From NCBI GenBank assembly GCA_017513085.1, contig JAFWDK010000022.1, positions 62,001-126,000 of the forward strand: DNA of 64,000 nucleotides. Reading direction: 5' to 3'. Source of the DNA: Clostridiales bacterium (GTDB taxonomy: Bacteria > Bacillota > Clostridia > Saccharofermentanales > Saccharofermentanaceae). The notes beneath the pieces were generated by a model that worked only from the letters and a program-made list of their open reading frames with translations, had not been told where the DNA came from and did no database searches. A program made the position numbers and the translations under genes. This document shows positions 17,519 through 25,760 of this stretch, in pieces. Position 1 is the first letter of the stretch. Each line of letters starts with the position of its first letter.

Positions 17519-18649
17519 ATGACACAGCTGAATCAGAGCGTCAAGAAGCATTCCTGTCCGACATGCGGAGGTCAGCTCACAGTTGACATCGCCAGTCAGA
17601 TGTATGTATGTCCTTTCTGTGGTGTGAATTTCGACTACGAGTATTTCCGTGAAGACGATGTACTGGCACGTGCCTCCCGCGCATTGCAGGCCAAAGAATA
17701 TAAATCGGCCGGAGAAGCTTACGATTTTATGCTGACTAAGGATCCTCACAATTTCGAAGCATTGCGTGGAAAAATACTTGTTTCCGCCGGCATTCCGACG
17801 ATTCAGGCTCTTCGTCAGCCGGAGACGCTTCGTGGCATGAACTATAAAGTGGTACAGGATAATGTACTTCATGCGGTCGAGGTGTCCCAACCGGAACATA
17901 CAGGCTATTTTTCCAAGATGCAAGAGCTTCTCAAGACGGGAAAAGCGTATCAAAGCGAGGTCGGGAAGACCAGTTTGTCCCGTAATGAGCGGAAAGAGCA
18001 ATATGCACGCATCCGCAGATACGAACACAAGATCGATGAAGAGTACCTCAACTTTCCCGATCGGTGGGATCATGACGAAGTTACATCGGTTCATCCGAAG
18101 ACCACGATCTTCGGCGCTCTGGCCATCTACGGTGTGTGGGTCCTGCTGATGGTGATCCTCCTGGGTACAGTAGGCGGGAAATCCTATTCATCCGATACTT
18201 CCCGGAAAGCTTCAATAAGCATCGTTACTTCGATCGTTCAGCCCGGGGCTAAAACAAGCGATCAAAGTTCGAAGAGCAAGGAAAACAATACGATCTCGAG
18301 ATATTTGAAAGATTACGATAGGCTAATCGCTCAGCCTTCCAGAGAAGCGAAAGAGAAGGAAGAAAAGGAGACGACGCGTTTTCTCTGGGGCTTGATCATT
18401 CTTCCCGGCCTGGCAGTGGCTGCATTTGTGGCATATTCAGCTTGGAAGTGGAATAACATCAAGCAATTTGAGGAGAAGATCCGACAGGAAGAAAAGATTG
18501 CAGGAGAGATCACTTCGCAGGTCAATCAGCATGAAAGTGAAGCGAACCGCCTTCGTGCGCAGATCAATAAACTATATTCAGAAATGATGAAGCTGGATCC
18601 CATGCCGGAGGCCATGCTGCCTTGGCCGAAGTCGAAAGAAAATAAATAA
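17519..18649 (+). CDS. Zinc-ribbon protein with two membrane helices, function unknown
   Basis: The 376-residue protein begins with a four-Cys zinc ribbon (SCPTCGG, then YVCPFCG, residues about 12-35). A helical TPR-like stretch (ALQAKEYKSAGEAYDFML) is followed by a membrane helix at about 200-220, a Ser/Lys-rich connector, a second membrane helix at about 283-305 and a C-terminal coiled coil (about 310-360). Zinc ribbon and coiled coil would both face the cytoplasm if the helices form a hairpin. No family is recognised. It is divergent from the two-component genes, so co-regulation is possible but unproven. Confidence 0.75.
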   Translation: MTQLNQSVKKHSCPTCGGQLTVDIASQMYVCPFCGVNFDYEYFREDDVLARASRALQAKEYKSAGEAYDFMLTKDPHNFEALRGKILVSAGIPTIQALRQPETLRGMNYKVVQDNVLHAVEVSQPEHTGYFSKMQELLKTGKAYQSEVGKTSLSRNERKEQYARIRRYEHKIDEEYLNFPDRWDHDEVTSVHPKTTIFGALAIYGVWVLLMVILLGTVGGKSYSSDTSRKASISIVTSIVQPGAKTSDQSSKSKENNTISRYLKDYDRLIAQPSREAKEKEEKETTRFLWGLIILPGLAVAAFVAYSAWKWNNIKQFEEKIRQEEKIAGEITSQVNQHESEANRLRAQINKLYSEMMKLDPMPEAMLPWPKSKENK

Positions 18650-18679
18650 GTACAGCCGCTATAGAAAAAGAAACATCTT

Positions 18680-18698
18680 CACATATATGTGGTATACT
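18680..18698 (+). promoter_or_regulatory. Extended -10 promoter of GH115 gene with palindrome
   Basis: TATACT (18693-18698) is preceded by TGG, an extended -10. The perfect 12-bp palindrome CACATATATGTG (18680-18691) abuts it inside the spacer and could be a repressor operator for the xylan enzyme. Confidence 0.5.
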
Positions 18699-18731
18699 TG
18701 TATGTAAGTTAAATGAAAGTGGGTATTTCTT

Positions 18732-21662
18732 ATGGGTTTTACATTGTCGAAGAAGAGTATTATGGCCGGAGAAGTAGCATTCATTTATGACTCGGAGATA
18801 CCGAGTGGCGTAAAAAAGATCACGGAGAAAGTCATAAGCGATCTGAAGGCAGTGTTCGGCGAGGGCCCGGAAGCCTATGATGCGAAGAAGCTTACCAAGG
18901 CGGTATCCGCCCGTATAAAATACCCGATCCTGGTAGGGATCTGCGGCTGTAACATACTTACAAAGCTTGAGAAATCAGGCCGGATCGACTTATCTGATGT
19001 GACAGGCAAGAGAGAGGTCTACCAGCACAAAGTCGTGGAAGATTTCCCACAGGAAGTATTAAATGGAAATAAAACGAGTGCACTCGTGATAGCAGGTTCT
19101 GATAAGCGGGGAGTCATCTACGGACTTTTCGCTCTGTCTGAGAAACTGGGAGTATCTCCTTTCATCGATTGGCTGGATGTGCAACCGGCGAAGAAGAAAG
19201 AATTTGAGTTCCCGGCTAAGTATATGTTTACATCCCGTGAGCCGTCTGTACGGTTCCGTGGCTTCTTCATCAACGACGAGTGGCCGGCTTTCGGCAACTG
19301 GTGCAACAAGCGTTTCGGCGGTTTCAATGCCAAGTGCTATGAGCATGTTTTCGAACTGCTTCTGCGCTTGAAAGGTAACTATATGTGGCCGGCTATGTGG
19401 TCAGCGATCTTCCCGAACGATGGACCGGGACTGGCAAGTGCGGAACTGGCCGATGAGTTGGGTGTAGTCATGGGAATGTCCCACCATGAGCCATGCCTGC
19501 GTCAAGGCGAGGAATATAAATATCTTCGCGGACCGGGCTCCATTTACGGAGATGCCTGGAATTTCCTTTCCAACGAGAAAGGCATCACGAAGTTCTGGGA
19601 AGATGGACTTAAGCGTAGCGGCAAGTTCGAAAATGTCATCACCGTAGGCATGCGCGGCGAGGCAGATACTGCCATTATGGGCAAGGACGCGACCTTGAAG
19701 GATAATATCGATCTTTTGCGAAAAGTACTGAAGACACAGAATAAGCTGATCCGTAAATACGTTAATCCGGATCTGGACGAAGTGCCTCGTATGCTGGCGC
19801 TTTATAAAGAAGTGGAGCCATATTTCTATGGCGATGAGAAGACCCCCGGCCTCATGGGCGATCCGGAACTTGACGGCGTGACCTTGATGCTGTGCGACGA
19901 TAACTACGGAAATCTCCGTACCGTTCCGACTCCTGAGATGCGGGAACATAAGGGCGGGTATGGTATGTACTATCACTTTGATTATCACGGATTCCCGATC
20001 TCTTTTGAGTGGTACAATACGACGCACCTTTCCAAGGTCTGGGAGCAGATGACCATGGCGTATGATTTCGGCATCCGGGATCTCTGGATCGTCAACGTCG
20101 GTGACATTTTCAGCAATGAATATCCGTTGGCTTTCTTCCTTGATCTGGCGTATGACTTTGACCGTTGGGGAACATCTAATAAAGACGCAGCTCGAGAGTA
20201 CACGAAGCATTTTGTCGACAAAAACTTCGGACAGGAGCTTGCGCCTTCGCAAAAGAGAAAGACGTCTGAACTTCTTCTCGGCTATACCCGTATCACGCAT
20301 GCACGCCGTACGGAAGCTATGAATGATTCGGTCTATGCGCCGTTCGCGTATGGCGAGACGGAGGCACTGCTTTCCAAGATCGATTCACTTATGAAAGATA
20401 CGAAGAAACTGTACGGAAATCTTTCCGGAAACGCCGCATATCGTTTTTATGAGATCGTATATCTCCCGCTGATGGCGAATCTGAATGTTCATAAGATGTG
20501 GCTGCTCACGACACTGAACCACGCATATGCCAAGCGGGGCAGTACATATGCCATGACTTTGGCGGATGAGATCGATGCGTGCATGACGGAAGACCGCGAG
20601 ATGGTTTCCGAACTTCATAAGATCCATAAAGGTATGTGGTACGGAATGGGTCTGTCTGAGCATATCGGCTTTAAAAACTGGTGCGAAGAGGGATGCCAGT
20701 ATCCTGTGATCCATACTTTTGAGCCTGCAAATAAATCGCGTCTGATCGTGGCGGTCCCTGGCACAGAGCAGTATTCCGAGGGTGGATTCTGGACACGCCG
20801 CACGCTGTTGTTCCCGTACTTTATGGATCCTCGTTGCGACCGAGGAGTCATCGAACTGACCACGGCTTGTGCCACGAATGTGGCTTTTGAAGCAGAGTGT
20901 GACGAATCCTGTATCTTGCTATCCGAGACGAAAGGCGTGGCACGTGCTTTTGAGAGAAAGACACTGGTAGTCAGACTGAATCGTGAAAAGCTTGCGAAGA
21001 CACAAAAGGAAGCTACGATCACCGTGAAGAGCGGAGACGGATTTGTCAGGATCCTGGTTCCGCTTCCGGCTAAGACCAAGGTAGCTTCTTCACGCATGGC
21101 AGATCCGGCGGAAGCCAATACGTTCCCGCTTTGTGAAGAGATCGGATTTGTTTCTATCGAAGCAGATCACTATAATGCCAAGACTTCCGGTGCCAAAGGT
21201 GATTTCGAGATGATCCCGGATTATAACCGTGGCTTTGCCGGCATGAAGGCCTACCCGCAGGATCGTACTTTCACGGCAAAGAAAGACGCTCCGACATTAA
21301 CATATCGTGTGATCGTTCAGGAGGCGGGAAGTTATACACTTCGCCTGATGACCAATCCCGGCAACCCGCCGAGCAAGATTCCGGAACTGTTCTGCGGAGT
21401 CGCTGCCAATGGCGGCCGGATGAAGAAGATCAATACGATCCGGGACGGCTTTGCAGTCGGCGACGGTAACGATATATGGAGCAAGGGCGTGCTGGATAAT
21501 CTTCGCACAACAGAAGTATCGCTGGATCTGCAAAAAGGACCGAACACGATCGACATCACGGCAATCAGCCCGAATTTTGTCCTTGAGAAACTAGTGCTTT
21601 TCAAAGAGGGAAGGGCACCGATGGATTCCTATCTCGGACCTACGGAGACATGGCACTCCTGA
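18732..21662 (+). CDS. GH115 family xylan alpha-1,2-glucuronidase
   Basis: The 976-residue protein has the length and landmarks of GH115 enzymes, which remove glucuronic acid or 4-O-methyl-glucuronic acid side chains from xylan and its oligomers. Seen in order: an N-terminal alpha/beta domain (VIAGSDKRGVIYGLFALSEKLGVSP), the catalytic barrel entry RFRGFFINDEWPAFGNW, LLLRLKGNYMWPAMW, MGMSHHEPC, VGMRGEAD, then DLWIVNVGDIFSNEYPLAFF, a helical region and a C-terminal beta-rich GH115_C domain. There is no signal peptide, so it should act in the cytosol on imported aldouronic oligosaccharides. It is monocistronic and nearly abuts the convergent anti-sigma gene (1 base between). Together with the GH8 gene at 63166 it marks xylan use. 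Confidence 0.93.
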   Translation: MGFTLSKKSIMAGEVAFIYDSEIPSGVKKITEKVISDLKAVFGEGPEAYDAKKLTKAVSARIKYPILVGICGCNILTKLEKSGRIDLSDVTGKREVYQHKVVEDFPQEVLNGNKTSALVIAGSDKRGVIYGLFALSEKLGVSPFIDWLDVQPAKKKEFEFPAKYMFTSREPSVRFRGFFINDEWPAFGNWCNKRFGGFNAKCYEHVFELLLRLKGNYMWPAMWSAIFPNDGPGLASAELADELGVVMGMSHHEPCLRQGEEYKYLRGPGSIYGDAWNFLSNEKGITKFWEDGLKRSGKFENVITVGMRGEADTAIMGKDATLKDNIDLLRKVLKTQNKLIRKYVNPDLDEVPRMLALYKEVEPYFYGDEKTPGLMGDPELDGVTLMLCDDNYGNLRTVPTPEMREHKGGYGMYYHFDYHGFPISFEWYNTTHLSKVWEQMTMAYDFGIRDLWIVNVGDIFSNEYPLAFFLDLAYDFDRWGTSNKDAAREYTKHFVDKNFGQELAPSQKRKTSELLLGYTRITHARRTEAMNDSVYAPFAYGETEALLSKIDSLMKDTKKLYGNLSGNAAYRFYEIVYLPLMANLNVHKMWLLTTLNHAYAKRGSTYAMTLADEIDACMTEDREMVSELHKIHKGMWYGMGLSEHIGFKNWCEEGCQYPVIHTFEPANKSRLIVAVPGTEQYSEGGFWTRRTLLFPYFMDPRCDRGVIELTTACATNVAFEAECDESCILLSETKGVARAFERKTLVVRLNREKLAKTQKEATITVKSGDGFVRILVPLPAKTKVASSRMADPAEANTFPLCEEIGFVSIEADHYNAKTSGAKGDFEMIPDYNRGFAGMKAYPQDRTFTAKKDAPTLTYRVIVQEAGSYTLRLMTNPGNPPSKIPELFCGVAANGGRMKKINTIRDGFAVGDGNDIWSKGVLDNLRTTEVSLDLQKGPNTIDITAISPNFVLEKLVLFKEGRAPMDSYLGPTETWHS

Positions 21663-21663
21663 G

Positions 21664-22680
21664 TTAAGGAGTGTATATTGCCAGTCTGTTGTAGAGGCTG
21701 TTATACGGGTTCTCTACATCTTCGAAATACATGGCAAGAAAGTCCGGATCAAGGCCTTGTGGGTTCATGATGGTGCCGTCCGGTGTCATGATGATCTCGA
21801 CAGACCGTGCATAGAAGAACAGGAGATCTTCTCCACGGTGTTCTTTCAGGAACAGGTCTAATTCCGCAAAGCTGTCTTTACTCTTTCCAAGCGTAAAGTG
21901 GATCTGTCCATCTTCGCCATCCACCCGGAAGAGAGTGATCCTGGCAATAAGATCTTCTCCGTTATAGATGAAGTAGTCCCGGACGCTTTGATCAATGGTC
22001 AAGGATTCACCGGACACTCCCTCGTAGGAGATATGACAAAAACCGTCTGTTTTGAATTGGAGATTATCTGTCGGCGATTTGTCTGAACTTAGGATCTCTT
22101 TCAAAAATCCATGGTTTTCCGTGAAAAAGGCTTCTGCCTCTTCGTTGGTGATAGGTTCTCCGACAAGAACGATGCTGAGATCTGAAGGGAATTGCGGTTT
22201 GGTCAGGACCACTCCGCTTGTTTCATCGCCGGAAAGACCCGGATGATCCGTGCTTTCTCTTCTGGTATCTTCTATGGTTTCTTCTATGGTTTCTTCTGTG
22301 ACTGCGGTATTGGATTCCTCATATGTCAACTGAGCCTGGTTAAGTTCAGTTTGATCAGCCAGAGTGGGATCCGATACTTGCGAGTTATGCTCTATTATTT
22401 TGTGGTCATCCCGGTCATTTCCCGTAATGCCGCCAGCAGTTGTGGGTACAGTGTTTTGGGTTCTTTTTCCGAAGAATCCTCCGTACCAGAGGCCGATGCC
22501 GACAAGTGCCACGGCAGCAATGTTTCCGGCAATGATCATGAATGTCCGCAGGTTTTTTCTGCGTCGTGAAGCGTCAACGGAAGTCACGCTTGTGATTTGA
22601 GGCTTCGTTTCTTCATGGGCTTCCAGGATGTATTTCTCGTCGATGTCGCCAAGGATCTCAAATAAAGAATCATTCTTCAT
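21664..22680 (-). CDS. Probable membrane-anchored anti-sigma factor
   Basis: The 338-residue protein has a short cytoplasmic N-terminus (about 42 residues, SLFEILGDIDEKYILEA), one membrane helix (about 45-65) and a large extracellular part with a Thr/Glu-rich stalk and a folded C-terminal domain. It overlaps the sigma factor gene by ATGA, the usual sign of a sigma/anti-sigma pair. No zinc-binding HxxxCxxC motif is seen, so it is not a ZAS-type anti-sigma factor. Function is inferred from position and topology. Confidence 0.75.
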   Translation of the reverse strand: MKNDSLFEILGDIDEKYILEAHEETKPQITSVTSVDASRRRKNLRTFMIIAGNIAAVALVGIGLWYGGFFGKRTQNTVPTTAGGITGNDRDDHKIIEHNSQVSDPTLADQTELNQAQLTYEESNTAVTEETIEETIEDTRRESTDHPGLSGDETSGVVLTKPQFPSDLSIVLVGEPITNEEAEAFFTENHGFLKEILSSDKSPTDNLQFKTDGFCHISYEGVSGESLTIDQSVRDYFIYNGEDLIARITLFRVDGEDGQIHFTLGKSKDSFAELDLFLKEHRGEDLLFFYARSVEIIMTPDGTIMNPQGLDPDFLAMYFEDVENPYNSLYNRLAIYTP

Positions 22681-23237
22681 GAAAGCAGACCTCCTTCCAG
22701 TAAAAGAGTGCGTAATTGTTTCTTAAGTCGGTTTAGGGTTACGGATACAGAGTTTTCTGTCATATTCATTCGATCGGCGATGTCTTTGATGCTGTCTACG
22801 TACCAGAAACGGCAAACGAAGATCTTTCTTTTTTCAGGTGTAAGGGAGGATAAAAAAGTATTCACCACATCCAGTAATTCACGCTTTAAGAGTTCTCCGT
22901 CGGCTGTCTCGCTTCCCTCGATCACTTCACTGAGTTCATCCAGTACAAGAGGAAAATCTCCACCTCCGCGCTTGGCGGCGTGGTTTTTCTTATAGAGGTT
23001 GAGCGCCAGATTTCGAGTGATCCGGCCGAGAAAGGGTGCGATTACGTCGGGCTTTTTCGGTGGGATCGAGTTCCACAAGGACAGATATGCGTCATTTACA
23101 CATTCTTCCGTGTCTTCGGTATTGTTTAAAATATTGTGTGCAATAGAATGGCAGAAACGACCGTACTTTTTCGATACAGCTTCAAGAGCCTGTTCGCTCC
23201 TTTCAAAAAATAATTGTACGATCGAAGCATCGTCCAT
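22677..23237 (-). CDS. ECF-type RNA polymerase sigma factor
   Basis: The 186-residue protein has region 2 (FCHSIAHNILNNTEDTEECVNDAYLSLWNSIPPKKP) and region 4 (SLTPEKRKIFVCRFWYVDSIKDIADRMNMTENSVSVTLNRLKKQLRTLL) of extracytoplasmic-function sigma factors, and no regions 1 or 3. GGGAGGTGAG lies before the start. It is co-transcribed with the overlapping anti-sigma gene and divergent from the HExxH lipoprotein gene at 23396, a candidate target. No clear sigma-A promoter is seen for it, and autoregulation is possible. Confidence 0.93.
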   Translation of the reverse strand: MDDASIVQLFFERSEQALEAVSKKYGRFCHSIAHNILNNTEDTEECVNDAYLSLWNSIPPKKPDVIAPFLGRITRNLALNLYKKNHAAKRGGGDFPLVLDELSEVIEGSETADGELLKRELLDVVNTFLSSLTPEKRKIFVCRFWYVDSIKDIADRMNMTENSVSVTLNRLKKQLRTLLLEGGLLS

Positions 23238-23360
23238 CCAAACTCACCTCCCTTCGTAAATATTAACATATTTGAACTGCAAATCTTACAACTAGTTTTA
23301 CGCGATTGTTACTGTTTTGTGGAGAGTTGCCGAGAAGTCTTATGAATGGCTTTTTTTCAG

Positions 23361-23366
23361 TATAAT
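23361..23366 (+). promoter_or_regulatory. TATAAT -10 of the HExxH lipoprotein gene
   Basis: A perfect TATAAT lies 30 bases before the ATG. No -35 hexamer is visible at normal spacing, so an activator or alternative sigma factor may be needed. Confidence 0.4.
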
Positions 23367-23395
23367 GAAGATACTACCGGAAAAGGGAGAATAGT

Positions 23396-25645
23396 ATGAG
23401 AAGAAAGCGACAGATACTTACTGCCTGGTGTACGATGGCGATCGTCTTTTCGATGATCGGAGGCAGCGGATGCACAAAAACGAATCCGTCTTCGACCATT
23501 TCCGAACACCATTCGGCTATTTCGACAGACATATCGGTGAATACGCCGACTCCGACGGATACACCTACACCCACACCGACTCCGGATCCGGCTACGCTGA
23601 TCAAGAATGAAGCGTTAGCGCTTGCCGAAGAGGTCGGCATGCCGGAAGAAGCACTTCGGGAGAAATACGAGTTTTTCCTGGAATATATGGATTGTGTCAA
23701 GAATAACCCGAATCTCAATGGCTACAGGGGATATGCGGCACAGATCTTTCCCGTGGTCGCGGACCATCTGAAAGACGAAAACAAAGACCTGTTTTTAGGA
23801 AAACTTCGCGAACTGGTCATGGAGACACAACAACTGTCTTCTACACAGGCAGGGGTGTGCTACCAGGATGATTGTTATATAAAAGTGTCCGATTCGGAAA
23901 TGGCACAAAGCGAAAATTACTGCATTGCCACGATATTTCACGAGTTGATGCATTTCGTGGATTATTACATTGACGGGGAGCACATGGACGAAGCAGTCTA
24001 TGTCGGAGATAAATACATCCGGTACGAAGATATGACAGATGAAGACTGGAATAATATGTCGGACATGCTTGTCGCGCATTTTATCATCGAAGGTGGCGCA
24101 GAGCTTTATTCGGCTAAGTACTTCATCAGGAGCATATTGTCTTATAAAGTGAGCGTCAATTTTCTGACGGGCCTTGAAATGATATTCGGAAGTGATGTTG
24201 TAGGATCGCTGTTTTTCTCCGGCGAAAGCACTATGGAATTCGTAAAACTTATGCAAGCGAGCGGTTTTACTAACGAAGAGATCAACAGAGCGGTCCTGAC
24301 CCTGAATTATTATACATATCCTGAACGGTTCGATAAGCCATACAAGCCGCTTTTTCCGGAAGAGATACTCATACGGTTGTACCGGAACAGGAAAGGGGAC
24401 ACTTGGAAAGAAGACAAGGAATTCTGTCATGTTCTTGCTTGTGTCCGATCCAATTATGAACGAACAGAAGAAAGCGAGTATGATGATTTCCTGGAGACTC
24501 TGAAGATCGATTATACAGGATGGGAAGATTGGAAAACGGAGTTACTCGAACAGATCGATCCTTCGATTTATGCAGTTTTCTGGAGCCACACAACGGATGG
24601 AATCTATCTTGACGGGAAATTCTGCATCTCTGCCAGGATCTATACCGATAAGGATGATAACGATTATTATCAGCAAACACTTACCTTCGACTATGATTTT
24701 GAAAAAGAAAAAGTCAATTCGTATGTGATTTCGGAACTGCCCTGCCCGAAGAAGATCCCGGATCCTGTTCCGTCAGGCGCGGAACTGGATAAAAGATTGG
24801 ATTCTTTTGAGCACGATCATGCACCCATGCATGCGCAAAAAGTGCAGGAAGGGGCGTTTTCCGATCTCCACGATCTTTATGCCCATTCGACGGAGATCGG
24901 AAATAAATATGGAGTAACGATCCGGATCTGCGATCTGGTTCCCGATGACTACAAGTGGATGCAGAGGGAGACCTATGGTTCGGAAGAACGCAAAAACATT
25001 CAAAACTGTCTGGATAAGATCGATGAAACGCTTGCGCAGTTCCCGGAAGGATACTTCGACCAGTTGAATTACGGATACTGGAGAGGTCTTGTGATCAGCC
25101 TGATCGATAATGACGACATAGAGTATTATACCCGCAAATCATTCTATGACGGTGAATACCATATGGGAGTTTTTCTTACCGGTACGGAGAAAGGTCTGGA
25201 AACACTGGAAGAAGAATTGATCAAGAGTGTCTTCTACTATACGGAGATGCGTCTTCGCTTGATCTCGGAGAATATGCAGGAACCGTATTTCTCCGATATA
25301 ACCTGGCGGGAAACCTATAACCCGATGTACTTCCGGTATCGCGGAGAGAATACCGAACAATGGATCCAGCCATACTACGAGGAGTACAAAGATTATGTCG
25401 TTTCCAAAGAAGCGATGGAGACAGACTACAGCGACCGTTTCTGTCTGATGACGTATCTGATGAAGGCCGCATCTGATCCGGAAGCGAAGGTCATTACTCA
25501 GCCTTGCGTGGACAAAGCAGAGTACTACTGCGATTGTATAAGAAAATGTTTCGATACTTCCGGATGGCCGGAGACCTTGCCCTGGGAAAAAGCACTGGCA
25601 GACATGAAAGCAAAGCTTTCCCTGGAAGAGGAGGAGTCAGCATGA
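23396..25645 (+). CDS. Lipoprotein with HExxH metalloprotease motif, paralogue A
   Basis: The 749-residue protein has a lipoprotein-like signal (VFSMIGGSGC), a repetitive Thr/Pro linker (TPTPTDTPTPTPTP) and a zinc-peptidase-like motif FHELMHFVD (His182, Glu183, His186). A candidate third ligand is Glu236 in GGAELYSAKYF, 50 residues on, as in gluzincins. The C-terminal 400 residues contain a DYDFEKEKVNSY beta segment and Trp/Tyr-rich parts with no recognised family. Its paralogue at 50147 (734 residues) conserves the motif and layout. It is probably anchored outside the membrane; the substrate is unknown. The divergent ECF sigma pair may regulate it. Confidence 0.78.
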   Translation: MRRKRQILTAWCTMAIVFSMIGGSGCTKTNPSSTISEHHSAISTDISVNTPTPTDTPTPTPTPDPATLIKNEALALAEEVGMPEEALREKYEFFLEYMDCVKNNPNLNGYRGYAAQIFPVVADHLKDENKDLFLGKLRELVMETQQLSSTQAGVCYQDDCYIKVSDSEMAQSENYCIATIFHELMHFVDYYIDGEHMDEAVYVGDKYIRYEDMTDEDWNNMSDMLVAHFIIEGGAELYSAKYFIRSILSYKVSVNFLTGLEMIFGSDVVGSLFFSGESTMEFVKLMQASGFTNEEINRAVLTLNYYTYPERFDKPYKPLFPEEILIRLYRNRKGDTWKEDKEFCHVLACVRSNYERTEESEYDDFLETLKIDYTGWEDWKTELLEQIDPSIYAVFWSHTTDGIYLDGKFCISARIYTDKDDNDYYQQTLTFDYDFEKEKVNSYVISELPCPKKIPDPVPSGAELDKRLDSFEHDHAPMHAQKVQEGAFSDLHDLYAHSTEIGNKYGVTIRICDLVPDDYKWMQRETYGSEERKNIQNCLDKIDETLAQFPEGYFDQLNYGYWRGLVISLIDNDDIEYYTRKSFYDGEYHMGVFLTGTEKGLETLEEELIKSVFYYTEMRLRLISENMQEPYFSDITWRETYNPMYFRYRGENTEQWIQPYYEEYKDYVVSKEAMETDYSDRFCLMTYLMKAASDPEAKVITQPCVDKAEYYCDCIRKCFDTSGWPETLPWEKALADMKAKLSLEEEESA

Positions 25646-25665
25646 AGAATTCAGTGCTTTTGAAG

Positions 25666-25693
25666 TTGAAATGCTGAAAAGATGTGTTATACT
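25666..25693 (+). promoter_or_regulatory. Promoter of the polysaccharide cluster
   Basis: TTGAAA (25666-25671) and TATACT (25688-25693) are 16 bp apart, and TGT before TATACT adds an extended -10. It is one of the best sigma-A matches in the window. Confidence 0.68.
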
Positions 25694-25716
25694 TGCATAT
25701 GCTGTGTATTTATAAC

Positions 25717-25738
25717 CTATTATAAGACTATTATAAGA
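25717..25738 (+). repeat. Tandem 11-bp repeat in the flippase leader
   Basis: CTATTATAAGA occurs twice without a gap between the promoter and the flippase start. It is a candidate for slippage or for a regulator site repeated once per helical turn. Confidence 0.75.
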
Positions 25739-25760
25739 AACCCGAGAGTCGGAAGATCTG

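Noticed and set aside
19401..20300. 299-codon minus-strand frame inside the GH115 gene
   Set aside because: Lies wholly opposite conserved catalytic segments of GH115 and shows no domain of its own.
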